A stretch of 57,981 bases of DNA from Spongospora subterranea f. sp. subterranea (taxonomy: Eukaryota; Endomyxa: Phytomyxea; Phytomyxea; Plasmodiophorida), in contig JAUGWO010000246.1 in the NCBI GenBank assembly GCA_049724395.1, positions 1-57,981 of the forward strand. The letters run 5' to 3'. A program made the position numbers and the translations under genes. Numbering within the stretch: the first letter of the stretch is position 1; each line of letters begins with the position of its first letter. Shown here piece by piece: positions 34,245 to 47,245 of this stretch. The notes under the pieces are model-generated. The model ran no database searches and was not told the DNA's origin. It saw only the letters and a program-made list of their open reading frames with translations.

Positions 34245-35180
34245 ATGTCCGACGATGAAAGGACCGCAAGACGCCGTCGGGCAGAAACCAATGATGCTCA
34301 AGAAGAGCATGGGCAGGTAGAAAGTGTTCGTCTTCTGAAGACAGAAGTAAACCTCCAACAGTACGTAACGGGTTTGAACCTCATACCCGAATTCAACGGA
34401 AAGAATTGGAAAGTTTGCAGAAGGACACTAAAAACACAGTTTATCCGCATAGGCATCGAAACTTACCTCGAATTTTTACCAGGCACGTCAACGACCGAGA
34501 TAAGAAACGACCGAATCGCTTACGCCGAAGTTACTATGAGACTTTTTCAACTTTCATACAAGCAGATTGCGTCATGCCGCTACACCAAGGGACGTACCGG
34601 GCAAACTTGTGTGAAATCTTTGGCGAGAAGAAAGATGCTCAAGCTTCTACAAACATTCATAAAGTTCATCAAGGACAAGAAAAGTTCCACCGAGACAGTG
34701 AAGATCTACCTAGACCGCTTTATTGAGACGTATCATGACCTCCTCACGCTAAGCATCATCATGGGCGAAACAGCCCTATGCGCGAAGGCCCTGCACGGCC
34801 TCGCACATGATTATGAGCAAGCCAAAGCAGCAGCCCGAGCTTCAGAGATCAAGACGATCGCGAAGCTGACGAATCTATTGCTCACGACAGAACGCAAAAA
34901 GATTGGCAACAAGCCAAAACCAGCGATGAAGTGCAGGCACCGGAGCTTAAAGCTTTGGAGACGTTGCGGAAGAAAACAAATGGACAACGAAAGAAGAAGC
35001 ATTGCACAAAGCGTTTAAGGACGGCCATGACAATCGTGATTGCTGGCACCTGCATCCTGAATTGAAGCCAGATTGGCTAAAACAGAAGGAGAAGAACCAC
35101 ACAAAATCATCTGCGGGTTTGGCAAATTTTACCGACCCAGATGAAATCAAGGGATTCCGCGTTGTAACTTTCAGCAAACG
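34245..35180 (+). pseudogene. Copia gag region
   Basis: The UBN2-type gag begins with 'LNLIPEFNGKNWKVCRRTLK' after an ATG at 34245 and ends in a CHHC-like knuckle region ('DNRDCWHLHPELKPDW' near 35030). It encodes the particle protein in this family and is part of the broken element. Confidence 0.7.
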
Positions 35181-36309
35181 CTAGTGCTGTAGATGGATAT
35201 CTCATTGATAGTGGAGCGAATGTTTCCATCACGAAAGACCGAGCAATTCTCCAGAAATATCAAAGCATGACGAAACCGGTCTTTATACAAACATGCAATG
35301 GTCAGGTATCCAAGGCAGCGGGGAAAGGTACATTGATGCTATCGATAGAGCCGCTAATCACTCTACCCAATATCCTGCACGTGGCAAGCGCGACAAGTAC
35401 GCTGATTTCGGCACATAACCTTACCAAACTAGGCCTGACCATCGTCATCAAAGACCATATGCACATCATGACTGCAGATGGAGAGACCATCTTGACGGCG
35501 AAGATGAAGACCGGTCTGTACACAATAGCGCCATTGAAGAGCCCGACAATGACTGCATTCGAGACAATCACTCTTGAAAAAGCACACCATCGATTCGGCC
35601 ACGCAACGGACGAATGATTAAGGAACATAGGGAAATCGACGATTGGCATCAAAATCACTGGAGAAGTACGTCCATTTTGCGACACCTGTGCACAGAACAA
35701 ATCCAGACGAAACGATTCCCTGAAGAGCGTCGAAGGAGGCCGACGAGGATATACGACATTGTCTCATCCGATCTGAAAGGACCATTTCGGGAACCAGGCC
35801 CGAAGGATATAGATATTACTCCTACATCACATTCAATTGCCTGTTTTCTACATGGACTTGGATCACGTTTCTGAAAACAATGAGTGCCGAGGAAGTACTT
35901 GATGCTCTACAACGTTTCATGACGGACGCACAAGCGGAAACCAAGTAACGTTTGACGACCATTCTAACTGATTGAGGCGGTGAATACGTAAATAGTTTGA
36001 TGAGCGTTTTCCTACTACAAAAAGGGATTAAACATCAAAGAACGGTCCCGTACTGCTCGCAACTGAATGGACAGCGGAGCGCCGAAACCTGACGATCATG
36101 CAGATGGCACGATGCGTTCTGCCGATCAACAACGAATTCGAGATGAGGACTATCATGAGCGAATGGAGATCATTGACGAATTCGTTATGCTACCAACAAC
36201 ACCACTAGTCCGAAAATACCGAAATCGTTCAAAGAAGCGATGAAGACTCCTGAGGCTCAACAATGGTATCAACCTGCGTTTAAAGAAATGACGGCACACG
36301 AGAAGAATC

Positions 36310-37490
36310 AGACGTGGACGCTCGTGGATGCACCAGATGATATCAAGCCGATCACCGGCAGGTGGGTTTTTACCGAGAAGAATGATGCAGCAGGATAGAT
36401 TCAGCACAAGGCACGTTATGTCGCTAAGGGATACTCCCAAAGATTCGGAGTCGACTACGACGAGACCTTTCTTCGGTACTAGCTCACACATCATTACGAG
36501 TCCTGTTAGCAACTGCCACACATAAGAAGTGGAAGTTTTTCAAAAAGACTTTACTACTGCCTATTTGAACGCCCCATTGGACGAAAGTATCTACATGCTT
36601 CAACCCGAAGGTTTTGAAAAACCGGGAGGGGAGAACAAGTTATGTTTGCTGAATAAAGCCCTCTACGGTCTGAAGCAAGCGGGGCGACAGTGGCAGAAGA
36701 CGTTGTTTGACAAAATCAGATAGAACAAGTTTATCCAGTCGAGAAAAGAACCGTGTCTATGGTACAAGAGCGGTCACAACGATCAAGTTACCATGATAGC
36801 GATATACGTCGACGATCTTCTAATCACTGGAGATGATAAAGACGAAATATCCAAAATATCACAAGTTCTCGCGACATCTCTCAGAATGAAGGATCTAAAG
36901 AATTGCGAAGAAGTTTCTCGGCATGGAATTATCATACCCGAACAACGGAATATTACTGACACAAACAAAATACATCAGGGAAGTCATCGCGATGTATTGA
37001 CAAGAACATTGCAAGCATCCATCGACACCAATGACGAAGCCATATGAGGCAAGCGATGACGAGGAGGAAACAAATCAATATTCGATTCGAGAGGATGTCT
37101 ACAGGATTTGGCAAATGCAACAAGGCCTGACATCGCATACGCCGTAAACAGCATCAGCCGAAATATTTTAAAACCGACAAAAACGTTGTGACATGCTACT
37201 CAAAGGATCATCAAGTAGCTGAAGGGGACCGCTAACGAAGGCATTTTGTTCAAGCCAAACCCTTTTGGAGATTATTTCATGGGCGGATAGCAGCTATGGA
37301 TCCGATCCAAACTTTCGGTGATCAGTAACTGGAATCTTGATAAGTTTGGGTGAAAATCCAATTATGTGGAAATCCAAGAAGCAAGCCTGCGTCGCATTAT
37401 CGACGACGGAAGCCGAATACATAGCAGCATGTTCAGCAACTAAAGAAATTTTTTGGCTACAAGATCTTTGAGTTGAACTAAGACTCATGA
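36310..37490 (+). pseudogene. Copia reverse transcriptase and RNase H region
   Basis: Recognised by 'FQKDFTTAYLNAPLDESIY' near 36540, 'LYGLKQAGRQW' near 36665, the catalytic 'YVDDLLITGDD' near 36810, and the RNase H block 'STTEAEYIAACSATKEI' near 37400. Part of the broken element. Confidence 0.85.
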
Positions 37491-37761
37491 AACACGTGCC
37501 AAAAACAATGCTATGTCAAGACGATCAAGAAGCTTTATTTATTGAACAGAACGACTGCTCCAGTCAAAGATCGAAGCAATTCGATATACCGTATTATTAC
37601 GTTCGTGACATGATTAAAGAAAAGGGGATTGACGTACAATACGTCCCGACGAACGACATGATTGCGGTTGTACTAACGAAGCCTTTAAACGAAAGAATCT
37701 TTAGAGGATCAAAGTGTTTCTGACGAATGATTGTTTCTCGCATTCTGTTAACCAGGGAGCG

Positions 37762-37861
37762 TATCAGTCGATGCGCTAACAGATTGCAGACCTATGTTAC
37801 TTAGACTCTCCGAAGGTGCTCAATAAAGTTTTGTCGCTATCAACAGTTTTGCGCATCTGTA
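37762..37861 (+). repeat. Copia 3' LTR
   Basis: This is the shorter copy of the LTR, preceded by a purine-rich 'accagggagcg' that could be the polypurine tract. Its end lies 13 bp before the mature 5' end of a tRNA-Asn gene. Confidence 0.85.
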
Positions 37862-37874
37862 ATCCAACGATTTC

Positions 37875-37948
37875 GTCTGAGTGGCGCAACCGGTCAGCGC
37901 GTTCGACTGTTAATCGAGAGGTTGAGGGTTCGAGTCCCTCCTTGGACG
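37875..37948 (+). tRNA. tRNA-Asn (GTT)
   Basis: A 74-nt gene with a full cloverleaf. The acceptor stem GTCTGAG pairs with CTTGGAC (two G-T wobbles) and the discriminator base is G. The anticodon loop 'CTGTTAA' has GTT. The internal promoter is intact: the A box lies in 'GAGTGGCGCAACCGGT' and the B box is 'GGTTCGAGTCC'. No intron. A T5 tract follows at 37955. A Copia element ends 13 bp upstream. Confidence 0.96.
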
Positions 37949-37954
37949 GGTATA

Positions 37955-37959
37955 TTTTT
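37955..37959 (+). terminator. RNA polymerase III terminator of tRNA-Asn
   Basis: A run of five T residues lies 6 bp after the discriminator base, the normal Pol III stop. Confidence 0.8.
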
Positions 37960-39534
37960 GTGCAATTCTGTGTTGTGTGTCGTCTTGAGCAAAGGCAATT
38001 TGGCTCTCTCCCAAGTTGTTATGTTTTTTCTGTTTTTTCATAATTTCATTCTGATTGCGGCCGCGTGGTTCATAACTGACTTCGAAGTTGTCTTTTTTGA
38101 TCAATCCGAACTAGGTAGACACTTAAAATGATTCCTCTTCTGCTTTCATTGAGTCACCAGATGTGCTGATGGTCGCTGTTGTCCATAAATTAGCCTCACC
38201 TAGATGCTTGCTGTGCTAAAGTGGTTGGGTTTTACAGCTCGAGGATGGGTTGCTGATTGCATTGAGATGCACTAGAATGTAACTATGCATCTGCTTTTAC
38301 ACAGACCTAACAAGACGGAAATGCAACCGGTGTAACCTGGTTCGAATTGATGTATCCGATTCATCAAAAGTACGGCATGGCTTGACCGATGATTCATGAT
38401 ATATTTTGACTTAATGTAAATTTTTTGACCAATACGTTTCGTATAAAGGAAAATTCGCAAGACGAGTACTCCATTCATAGCAGCTTATGTACTTTTTCTA
38501 TCCTGATTTATTGAGGCCATATCATGTTTTCTTGCAAAATGTCGCTAGTTTTGTAGCTGACCTTGGTCAGATTGTGCATATGCACTACTTTGGATTGACA
38601 CAAATGTATCAACTTGTCGATCCTCGTACATGCCTCCCTCATTGCAATGATTTTAGGAATTAACCATAGTTATTTCTTGTGCAAGTGTCTGGGTCTTGCA
38701 TATAATAATGGTATAATGAGATCCAAACATCCAATTGCTACACCAATAAGTCAATCTAAGTCTTTATTTGGTTTTCCACCAATCTGCTCCACAGTCATCG
38801 TTAAGTAGTGCAACGATGATAACGACCTAGTCGTTCAAAGGCAGTGTACAACTAGACTACAACGTTTGATGGTTTTCTCTTTCGCGACGATATATTACCA
38901 TTCCAGAAAATGTTTTCTGGAGTCTTCGACTCGTAATATTTCACAGAAATCCGGTGCCTCGAGAGTTCGATCCAACCACGATCATGATCCAAATGTTATT
39001 ACAAGCTCAAACCGGATGGGTTGAGCTCTGCTTCTGAAAAACATGTTCGCCATAATCTTGATCGCCTTCTATCAGCACAATCTTTGATAAAACAAGGGAT
39101 TTGTCTTTCAACTATTAGCCATCAATCATCTCATCAGTTGCTGATGCTCTGGTGATTGGCGGTCTGGACATGTCTGGCCTCATTGATGACGACATCGGGA
39201 TTTTGGTTCAAATCCGATTCCTGTCGGAAGCTGAGTCTCTGTATACTAAGCGCCGACAACACTTATTCATTTTGTCAAAGTAAAAAAAAGAGCTCCGCTC
39301 AAAGGTAGTGGGTTCCATAATATTTTACGGGAGTCGATAGCAGATTCGCTCGCGATAAAGACTTTCGATATTAACTGAAAAATGTGAAACACGAATCGAA
39401 AATTGAAGAACGTAAGACATATAAAGGGTTATTGTGGCAATCACAAGAAACAGCCAAACAAAAAACTATTTCCGTACAATATTTTCATTAGTTTGGCTTC
39501 AGTTTACAGAGTAACAACCATTAGCTCCATCGTA
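37960..39534. other. No gene recognised
   Basis: Only short ORFs occur. A plus-strand piece near 39130-39285 ('GGLDMSGLIDDDIGILVQI') looks protein-like and follows an 'actattag' that could be a 3' splice site, but no partner exons were found. Confidence 0.35.
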
Positions 39535-42500
39535 CTAGTTTCGCATGCAGGCCCACTCCAGGGTCCAAGATATTTGAACATATGTCGGTTCCCCATCCTC
39601 TTCATCAACAGGAGCGACGGCGAAGCGAAATTTCCAATCGGTCTGATTCCTCATAAACAAATTGTATGGTCGTCTAATGTCGAGATAACGAATTTGTGAT
39701 GAACGTTCTGGCTTGTGATAGTCACCAGACATTACAAATATCTGTGCGATTCGCCTCTCATTGATGACGACACTGATAACATACGCTTTGTCTGGATGAA
39801 ATAAGGGAATTCCGGCGAGGTGAAGAATTGGCCCATAGTGACTAGATTCGGCTGAGAGGACAGAGAACTGAGGCAAGGGAGACATCTGAATTTGCTTTGG
39901 TGGAGTTGGAATGATCACCGGCGACGGTGCGGGCATAATTAATGGCGAAGGAAGAGGAACACTTAATTGAGATGCTTCTTGGGCAACGATCTGGGGCGGA
40001 ATACCTAATTGAGACGCTCTTGGAGCTATGATCTGAGGCAACGGTGACTGGAGAAGGTCGGGTAAGTATGGGGCAGGGATGGGTGGCATTGGGGACATGG
40101 GGGACATTGGCGTCATTGGCAACATTGGAATCATGGGAGGAAGGTGGCGCCCTGGGCAGCGAGGAGATTCTTGGTGAAGGTGCAAGGTGAGGAACAGTCG
40201 GTAAGGTGGTTGGCAATTGTAATGCGGTAATCGGAGGAACAATCGGGGAGATGGGAGGAGGAGGAGGCAGTGGAGTTGGGGGAGAAACGGATGGCGTTGG
40301 GTTTACTGGGGATCCATCAGAAGGGTTAGGGGGAGGGGGAGATGCGTCCGATGGTGCTCCATCAGAAGGGGGAGATGAGATCCCTGGTGCTCCATTAAAA
40401 GTGGGAGATACGTCCAATGGTGCTCCATCAGAAGGGGGAGATGAGATCCCTGGTGCTCCATTAAAAGCGGGAGATGCGTCCGATGGTGCTCCATCAGAAG
40501 GGGGAGATGAGTTCCCTGGTGCTCCATCAGAAAGGGGAGATGAGTTCCCTGGTGCTCCATTAGAAGGGGGAGATGAGTTCCCTGGTGGTCCATTAGAAGG
40601 GGGAGATGAGTTCCCTGGTGCTCCATTAGGAGGAGGAGATGCGTTCCCTGATGCTCCATTAGGAGGAGATGCGTTTTCTGGTACTCCATCAAGAAAGGGG
40701 AGATGAGTTCCCTGGTGCTCCATTAGAAGGGGGAGATGAGTTCCCTGGTGCTCCATTAGAAGGGGGAGATGAGTTCCCTGGTGCTCCATTAGAAGGGGGA
40801 GATGCGTTCCCTGCGTTCCCTGATGCTCCATTAGGAGGAGATGCGTTTTCTGGTACTCCATCAGAAAGGGGAGATGAGTTCCCTGGTGCTCCATTAGAAG
40901 GGGGAGATGAGTTCCCTGGTGCTCCATTAGGAGGAGATGCGTTCTCTGGTGCTCCATCAGAAAGGGGAGATGAGTTCCCTGGTGCTCCATTAGAAGGGGG
41001 AGATGAGTTCCCTGGTGCTCCATTAGAAGGAGGAGATGCGTTCCCTGGTGCTCCATCAAAAAGGGGAGATGAGTTCCCTGGTGCCCCATTAGAAGGGGGA
41101 GATGAGTTCCCTGGTGCTCCATTAGGAGGAGATGCGTTCTCTGGTGCTCCATCAGAAAGGGGAGATGAGTTCCCTGGTGCTCCATTAGAAGGGGGAGATG
41201 AGTTCCCTGGTGCTCCATTAGGAGGAGATGCGTTCTCTGGTGCTCCATCAGAAAGGGGAGATGAGCTCCCTGGTGCTCCATCAGAAAGGGGAGATGAGTT
41301 CCCTGGTGCTCCATTAGAAGGGGGAGATGCGTTCCCTGGTGCTCCATTAGAAGAGGGAAATGCTTTCCCTGGTGCTCCATCAAAAAGGGGAGATGAGTTC
41401 TTTGGTCCTCCATTAGAAGGAGGTGATGAGTTCCCTGGTGCTCCATCAGAAAGGGGAAATGAGTTCCCTGGTGCTCCATCAGAAGGGGGAGATGAGTTCC
41501 CAGGTAATGGATCAGGAAGTGGCAGCGGATTGTCAGCAAAAGAGACCTCATGAGATTCAGACGATGGTAATGACGGTGCCTTGAATCCTGGAGAAGCCAG
41601 TAAACTAGCCCCATGTGATAATGTTGTTGGTGCTGATGGAACTGCCCTCACATGCAATGGATGAGTTTTATCTTGACTGGGATTAGGAGAAGGTTGACTG
41701 AAATCGTGTCCAGTTGGCTTTGTAACAGATTTGATTTGACTAGGAGAATCATTTGCTGGTATTGGATTATTGGTTTCATCAGGGAATGCGCTGGCACTTG
41801 TTCCTGATTTAGCTAAATTCGGCAGACTGATTTTAGCTTCCGCCTGATACGATTGTGTACCTGGTGGTGGAGTCAGGCCGGATGATGATGGTTTTATGCT
41901 TCCATCGTATTCCTCATCCTGTTCACTTAATCAGTGGGAATAAAGGAGGTGTATTTACGTATTGTTAAAATTACTCTCATTGGTGTGTCCTGATGTGTCA
42001 CGAACCGGCCGGGTCTACTGTTATCTTCAACAGGGGTGTTGGTGTCAAATCCCTAATATATCATCATCAATACACGATGAACGATGGCTTTGGCACCTAC
42101 TGGTGAATATATTTGAGCATCATTCAATGGTTTATCGACGATCCATGAAGACTTGACAGACTTCGGGTTCGGAACTGCTGATTATCTGCTGATCTGGGAA
42201 TTGCCATCGATCAAATCGGTTCTAAGGACACACCTTAAAGTCGTGTTGTTGTCGATATTACCAAACAAGTACCGGTTGAGGTTGGTGTGGGGGCAAGTTG
42301 ACGGTCGCGGAAACTGCGAAAGGAGCAGGCGAAGAACGAAGACCGTTTTTAGTCAATCTCGATTGGTGATCAGGCACCCCGTTGGTTGTCGAAGTTGATG
42401 ATGATGAAGTTGAGACAACCGATACAGCTACAGATGTTGTGTTTTTGGGTGTTTCCGCGGTTTCGGGAGAAAATTGCGATGGTGTTGACGGATTGGTATC

Positions 42501-43688
42501 AAGGACAGGATCAAGATGCGAAACGGTGGGTTTTGCTGAGCCATTAAACGAATCAGATCGTGACAAACTAGCAATGCTAATTGTTGTCCGTTTTCCAATA
42601 TCTGGAGAATGTTTAACAGGTCCAATCGACAACGTAGATGCATTCGAGGACACCTCCTCCACCGGTTTTGAAACCATTACGGCATTGGAGGATTCCTTCT
42701 CCATAACGATGGCAGCAACCGGTGCCATTGTGCTGTTTTCTTTGTCGTCTAAACCACAAATCGGCAACTGAAGAGCAGTAATTTCCCAATCATCCATTGC
42801 CTGGCTGAGTCCATATTTCTGGCCAACAATCATCAAGTCAAGATCCACTTGTGAAATTTGAGGACCGGGAACAATTTCGCCATTGGTCCCATCAGTGAAC
42901 AACTGAATTAAATCGGGGTATGGACGCCCTGATGCAGCCCGCTCATGACCAAATGAGTCAATAATTGATATTGAAGCTGGTTTTGCAAGTATAGGTATTG
43001 CTGGGCCTTGACGTCTTGTCCCGGTTTGGTCATCGCGGACCCAGCTTTGACGCAAGACGCAGCCGTTCCCGAAATTCGGAGGCGTCGAGGACGACTCTTG
43101 ACATGCTGGAGGGGGTTGATGTTTGCGCCCTCTCAATAATCGGTCGACGTTCACGAGCATACTCCAAAAGATTGGCGCCCTAACAGCGGTCTTTAAAGAC
43201 ATTAAACAGCTATGTAAACCACCTTGAGCTAAGTTCATCGCATCCATTAACACTCTGAAATATGCCTCATCGTCCAGTTCTAAATCGAGGGCGAGATGTG
43301 CTCGACTTTGAACATCATTTGGCGAATAACGCCATATGTTGAGACGGCAACTGGAGCCAGATGGCATTAGAACAGTCTCAAAGACTGCAGGAACCGTTGT
43401 ACATGTAAAATCCCAAAAAGGGATCGACTGCCCACCGAGTTCGGATTCAATCATATCAATCAGATCTCGAAACATTGCGAGCGCAGGCAATTTACGATTA
43501 TTGGCATTTTCCTGGCAGCGGTTATACAGGGTTAACGCCTCCACCCTCTGGTCGAAGTTGTGAATTGCTTGTGCGTAGGTGGATAATTCGGTCGGCGAAA
43601 GGGTGGCGATATCACGATAGTCATGTGGGCCATCACGCCCATACACCAGACAGACCAACGATATCAGTATAATACGGCAAATGGGCAT
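39535..43688 (-). CDS. Large secreted glycoprotein: degenerate tyrosinase-like domain plus NSS-rich repeat tail
   Basis: Two exons: complement(42273-43688) and complement(39535-41918), joined in phase 0 (donor CAACCG^GTACTT; acceptor after 'ctgattaagtgaacag'). The ATG at 43688 gives a 17-residue signal peptide ('MPICRIILISLVCLVYG'); an in-frame ATG at 43715 also exists. Residues ~25-190 resemble tyrosinase: 'LSPTELSTYAQAIHNF', 'SIPFWDFT' (family 'lPYWDW'), and 'APIFWSMLVNVDRLL' (family 'DPiFwlHHanvDRl'). The copper-binding HH is replaced by ML, so catalysis is unlikely. A Ser/Thr-rich linker precedes about 36 repeats of 10-11 residues, mostly 'GNSSPPSNGAP', each with an NSS sequon. A Pro-rich region and a folded-looking 100-residue C-terminus follow. 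Two frame changes lie near 40690 (one extra A) and 40150-40200. Function is unknown; a cell-surface or matrix role is inferred. Confidence 0.7.
40330..41515. repeat. 33-bp/30-bp coding minisatellite
   Basis: The unit on the plus strand is 'ggtgctccattagaaggggg' followed by 'agatgagttccct' (33 bp); a 30-bp variant has 'aggaggagatgcgttctct'. There are about 36 copies, arranged in higher-order blocks of 3-4 units. Unit lengths are multiples of 3, so the minus-strand reading frame is kept, apart from one extra A near 40690. Several frames are open on both strands, which creates long shadow ORFs. Confidence 0.95.
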
Positions 43689-43715
43689 ATCATGAATTAA
43701 TTTGCGATAAATCAA

Positions 43716-44882
43716 TGAAACAAGGCTTAATTATGAGTCAACTGGGGAGGAACGAACAACAAAATATCATTCAACACTGTTTGATTTGTCTCATACTCCT
43801 AGAATTTATACAGAAAGAGTAAGACTGCTCTGAGCACCTAGCGCCAATTTATCAAGTGTCATATGTTCATTACCTAGTCTTTTGGGTGCTGATCGAGTAG
43901 CCCCAGTTGCAATAAGTATTATCACCATAGGAGGTTAGCACAGTCAAACCCTAAACTGTCCAGTCGTATTCATCATTGACACATAAGCAGTGATGATCTG
44001 AACTAAAGGCCTTTTGAACAAGTTTTGGCAAGGGGACAGTACCTTCGCCCTCATCAATTACCCAGACAAAACGGATGATCGCCCAATATTCCATTTCCGC
44101 ATAGCTATTCGGCACATCAACCCTACTCCTGATCGTCATGTTGCCAATCCAGATCATGGATTTGAAGGCCGTTCAAATACCTTATCTGCGGCGTCGCCGA
44201 TCAATATATATATATCCCCGTTCCATCACTTAGATTATTGTTTTTAGTCTTACGATTTATTTCATGTGATTGCACTCTTGCAGCCGCGTCGAACCAAGCG
44301 GCGACCAGTGGAACTCGCGCACGATCCTGGGTTGACGATTTTATGAGAATTTTGACGCATTGGCTGTAAGCCCAGGGTAATAATGAGTACAGTGGGATGA
44401 ATAATATGGGTAATGATGATGATTTCAATGAAAAAATCCTGAAGCCCCAGGCGTCATTCGTTTGATGAATCAGGTATTGCAAGCGTCAATGACACAGCGA
44501 ATAATAGGTCTAAAGTGTCGATAATCTGCATTAGATAGCGAGACTAGTAACGTCATCTGTCAGTGACCAGTCTGATTTTGATGAAAATGTTGCATCACAT
44601 GGAGCATTGCCTTTTGGTTCGTTCATCACACAGGTTAATGATCAGTTGAAGCAGGCAAAATATGATTTTCGCAACCAAGAAGTGGCCAATTTTACCGATA
44701 ACATGCGGTTAGGAATGACAGACCCACAAAGAACGGGAAATCTTTCTGTCCGCCGGCGGACAGACTGGATTGGGACTCTGTCCACCGGTAGGGTGCACTG
44801 TACTAATTGTCAGGTTGCGCTCCTCTATGGTCAGTTGGTCACCCTCACGAGACGACGGAGTTAAATCAACTGTAAAAATAAA
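43716..44882. other. No gene recognised; upstream region of the glycoprotein gene
   Basis: Short ORFs only. The part directly upstream of 43716 presumably holds the promoter of the minus-strand glycoprotein gene, but no specific element was identified. Confidence 0.4.
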
Positions 44883-46787
44883 ATGTTCGGATTCTTGCGG
44901 AATCTCGTCCCAAACTGCCGATTGAGATGCTCAAAGGTCAAAATAATGGAGAAGTCTCACCTTCGAGATATGAACTCGCTCGTGGACGAGCAAGGATTTC
45001 ACCGAGTCTTATGGGAAAATTTTCCAATGTCTTGGGACGACGCCAAGATCGGTATTCTGTCAACGCTTTTCTATTTTAAGCCTCGGCGCCTGTATACCTG
45101 CCCATCAGGACATTGTGTGTTCATCGATGAATTGGTAAACCTTACAGCCTGTCCGAGCGGCGGCATCGCAAAGCCGCAAACAAGATTTCTTTTCTATGCA
45201 TGCCCATCAGCTTCGTGCTGCAATCGTTTATGGCAAGTCGTGCTATTGCAGAAAACATTAGAGTGGCTTTCATGCGATTTAGAAGCGCATTCACCTATTT
45301 ACCACGACCGGTGAGAAGCCTAGCGAGATAGATGGATAGGATACAGGAGACCTCTTTTACGAAAAGTATGTTCCAGCTTATATTAAACGACTTGCACACA
45401 TAAGAGAGTTGGTCGTGTATTTAGGTATTATACCACTCGTATTCACACTAGATGATTCCCTTTTGGCCTGAGCTATTGTTATACCAGGACTTAACACAGA
45501 TATTTTCCAGCTATATAACTCTTCACTGAAGTCACTCGGCCCACTTATCGACTCTAATGACGCTCCCCGCTATGGATATGTGTAAACCATCAGCGATGTT
45601 CATGACCTGCTCAGCATATTGACCGTCGATGGCCGTTTGGGAGCTTCACATGAAAGAGTTTAATTATTTATGGAGTGGATGGGAGTTTTACGACGCGTCA
45701 TCACCAGAAATGTTCACTTTTAATCTCGCTAATTGCTTTTTAGTGTTGCAGATTTTCCTGCTTCAGCAAAAGAGCATGATGAAGGCACCACACAACGCCA
45801 TTAATGGTTCCTGCATTTGTGATATTAAAGGCACACGTTTTCGGGGGGCCAGCCAAGTCACAAGATACCCTGGTGTGTGTTCAGGTTTCTGCCCTTGAAC
45901 GACCCGCTGAAGAGAACAGTTTTGCTCGACAATGACCAGACCAATAACGACGGTCCTTCTAAACTCATATCGAAACGACTTTCCGAAATGGCGGCTGCCG
46001 AAAGCTCAACGTGTGAGAAGGAAAAATTCAAACAAATGACGACTGACGAGGTCAAGAAGTACAAGAGGTCGAATGATGTTCGACATCCGTATAAGATCAC
46101 TGGCATATACGGAATGAGTTGTACCGCATTGCTATTGCAGGGATGGGATCCAACAAGGCAGAATAAACCATGTGCCATGTACATACTGATGAACGTCATT
46201 ATGAGCATGGTGAAACTACTCGATTTTGAAGGGCAAGGTTGGGATCGTCCTTCAACTCCAAGAAAACAAGGGAGTTGTAACGACACAGGAGACGTTTGCC
46301 AGAGACCTGGCTCATTGAGGAATCTATGTCAGTGCCTCCATGGGCGTTGAAAACAGGCAGTCGGACAATTATTTCAACACGAATTGCATCGCTGAGTCTG
46401 CCACAATGATGTCTAGCTGTTTCCAACCCGTTCACGGAATCTACCAGGAAGATAAAGGCAGCCGAATGGCATATGTTTTCGTATTCAGGTGTGTTCCAAT
46501 TTCTAACAAGGGACCTGATTCAGGATCCTGATCCTGCCAGGCGTTTTCAAAAAGTTTTTTATTGAATTATGGGGTCACTTTACGGATTACTGGAAGACGT
46601 TGGTCGTATTTTTACACTTCCCAGCACTAGGGCCGAATGTGATGAACAGCACCAAAGTCTGATTAGGTATTTAGCACAGCTTGAACAGGTTGCTCCAACT
46701 AGTCGAGCACTGGCTTGCCCATATTATGCCATCGATCGTTCTGGATCATGTCGATTTAGTCGGCCCGGCATGGAATATGCCATATGA
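44883..46787 (+). pseudogene. Tnp2/CACTA-like transposase relic
   Basis: Pieces occur in the order of a Tnp2-type transposase: a double CxxC-like region ('YTCPSGHCVFIDELVNLTAC' near 45090-45150, followed by a Tyr/Phe-rich strand), 'VIPGLNTDIFQLYNSSLKSL' near 45480-45540, 'VADFPASAKEHDEGTTQ' near 45745-45795 (family 'aDlPA..k..G'), and 'CAMYILMNVIMSMVKLL' near 46170-46220 (family 'd.MH...lnv.k..l'). Frames change many times. No terminal CACTA repeats were found. Confidence 0.5.
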
Positions 46788-47245
46788 CGCCGAAAGGCCT
46801 TTTGTTTGCAGTCAAAGGCTCTGCAATTAACGTTATGAAACCTATTGTGAGCAGCTAATTGCCACATGTTTTAGAGCAGATAATCATGCAGAATACCTGC
46901 ACAAACGACAGGTTCTGGCTGGCAGGGCAATACTCGAAAAGTCGCGAACATCGATTGCAATTTGGACCAGAAGAGTGGGAACTGACAGCAGCAATTCATA
47001 CGAGACAATTGGCTATCTACACGAGTTGTTGTTCGCAACAAGTGATCAATATCAGTTTGCATGAGTGACACATTGGATTTTACCCAAAGACTTGCATGAC
47101 CAGGTGGTCGTTCAAGTCGGGCAGACCAGTGTCGCCCTTGAGCTAAAGCAAACACAACGATGCCTTAAACAAACAAAAACAACTGAAAATAACACAATGC
47201 TTTGCGCGCCTTAAGGTTAAAGCGAATTAAGTAAAGAATAACAGA

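Larger units (their letters stand above)
34089..37861 (+). mobile_element. Ty1/Copia LTR retrotransposon, broken
   Basis: The element is bounded by LTRs of 122 bp (34089-34210) and 100 bp (37762-37861) and flanked by the direct repeat ATCCAA (34083-34088 and 37862-37867), so it is a true single insertion. Parts in Copia order: gag (~34245-35180), protease ('LIDSGANVSITKD' near 35205), integrase (~35570-36100), reverse transcriptase (~36310-36960), RNase H (~37130-37480). Integrase before reverse transcriptase defines Copia. The LTRs differ by one longer gap and several substitutions, so the insertion is not recent. It is a fossil with many breaks. Confidence 0.93.

Noticed and set aside
40206-41553. 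Plus-strand collagen-like ORFs rich in 'GAPLEGGDEFP', and other-frame 'LMEHQGTH' repeats
   Set aside because: They are shadow frames of the minisatellite. The minus-strand frame joins a signal-peptide exon and folded-looking flanks, so it is the coding one.
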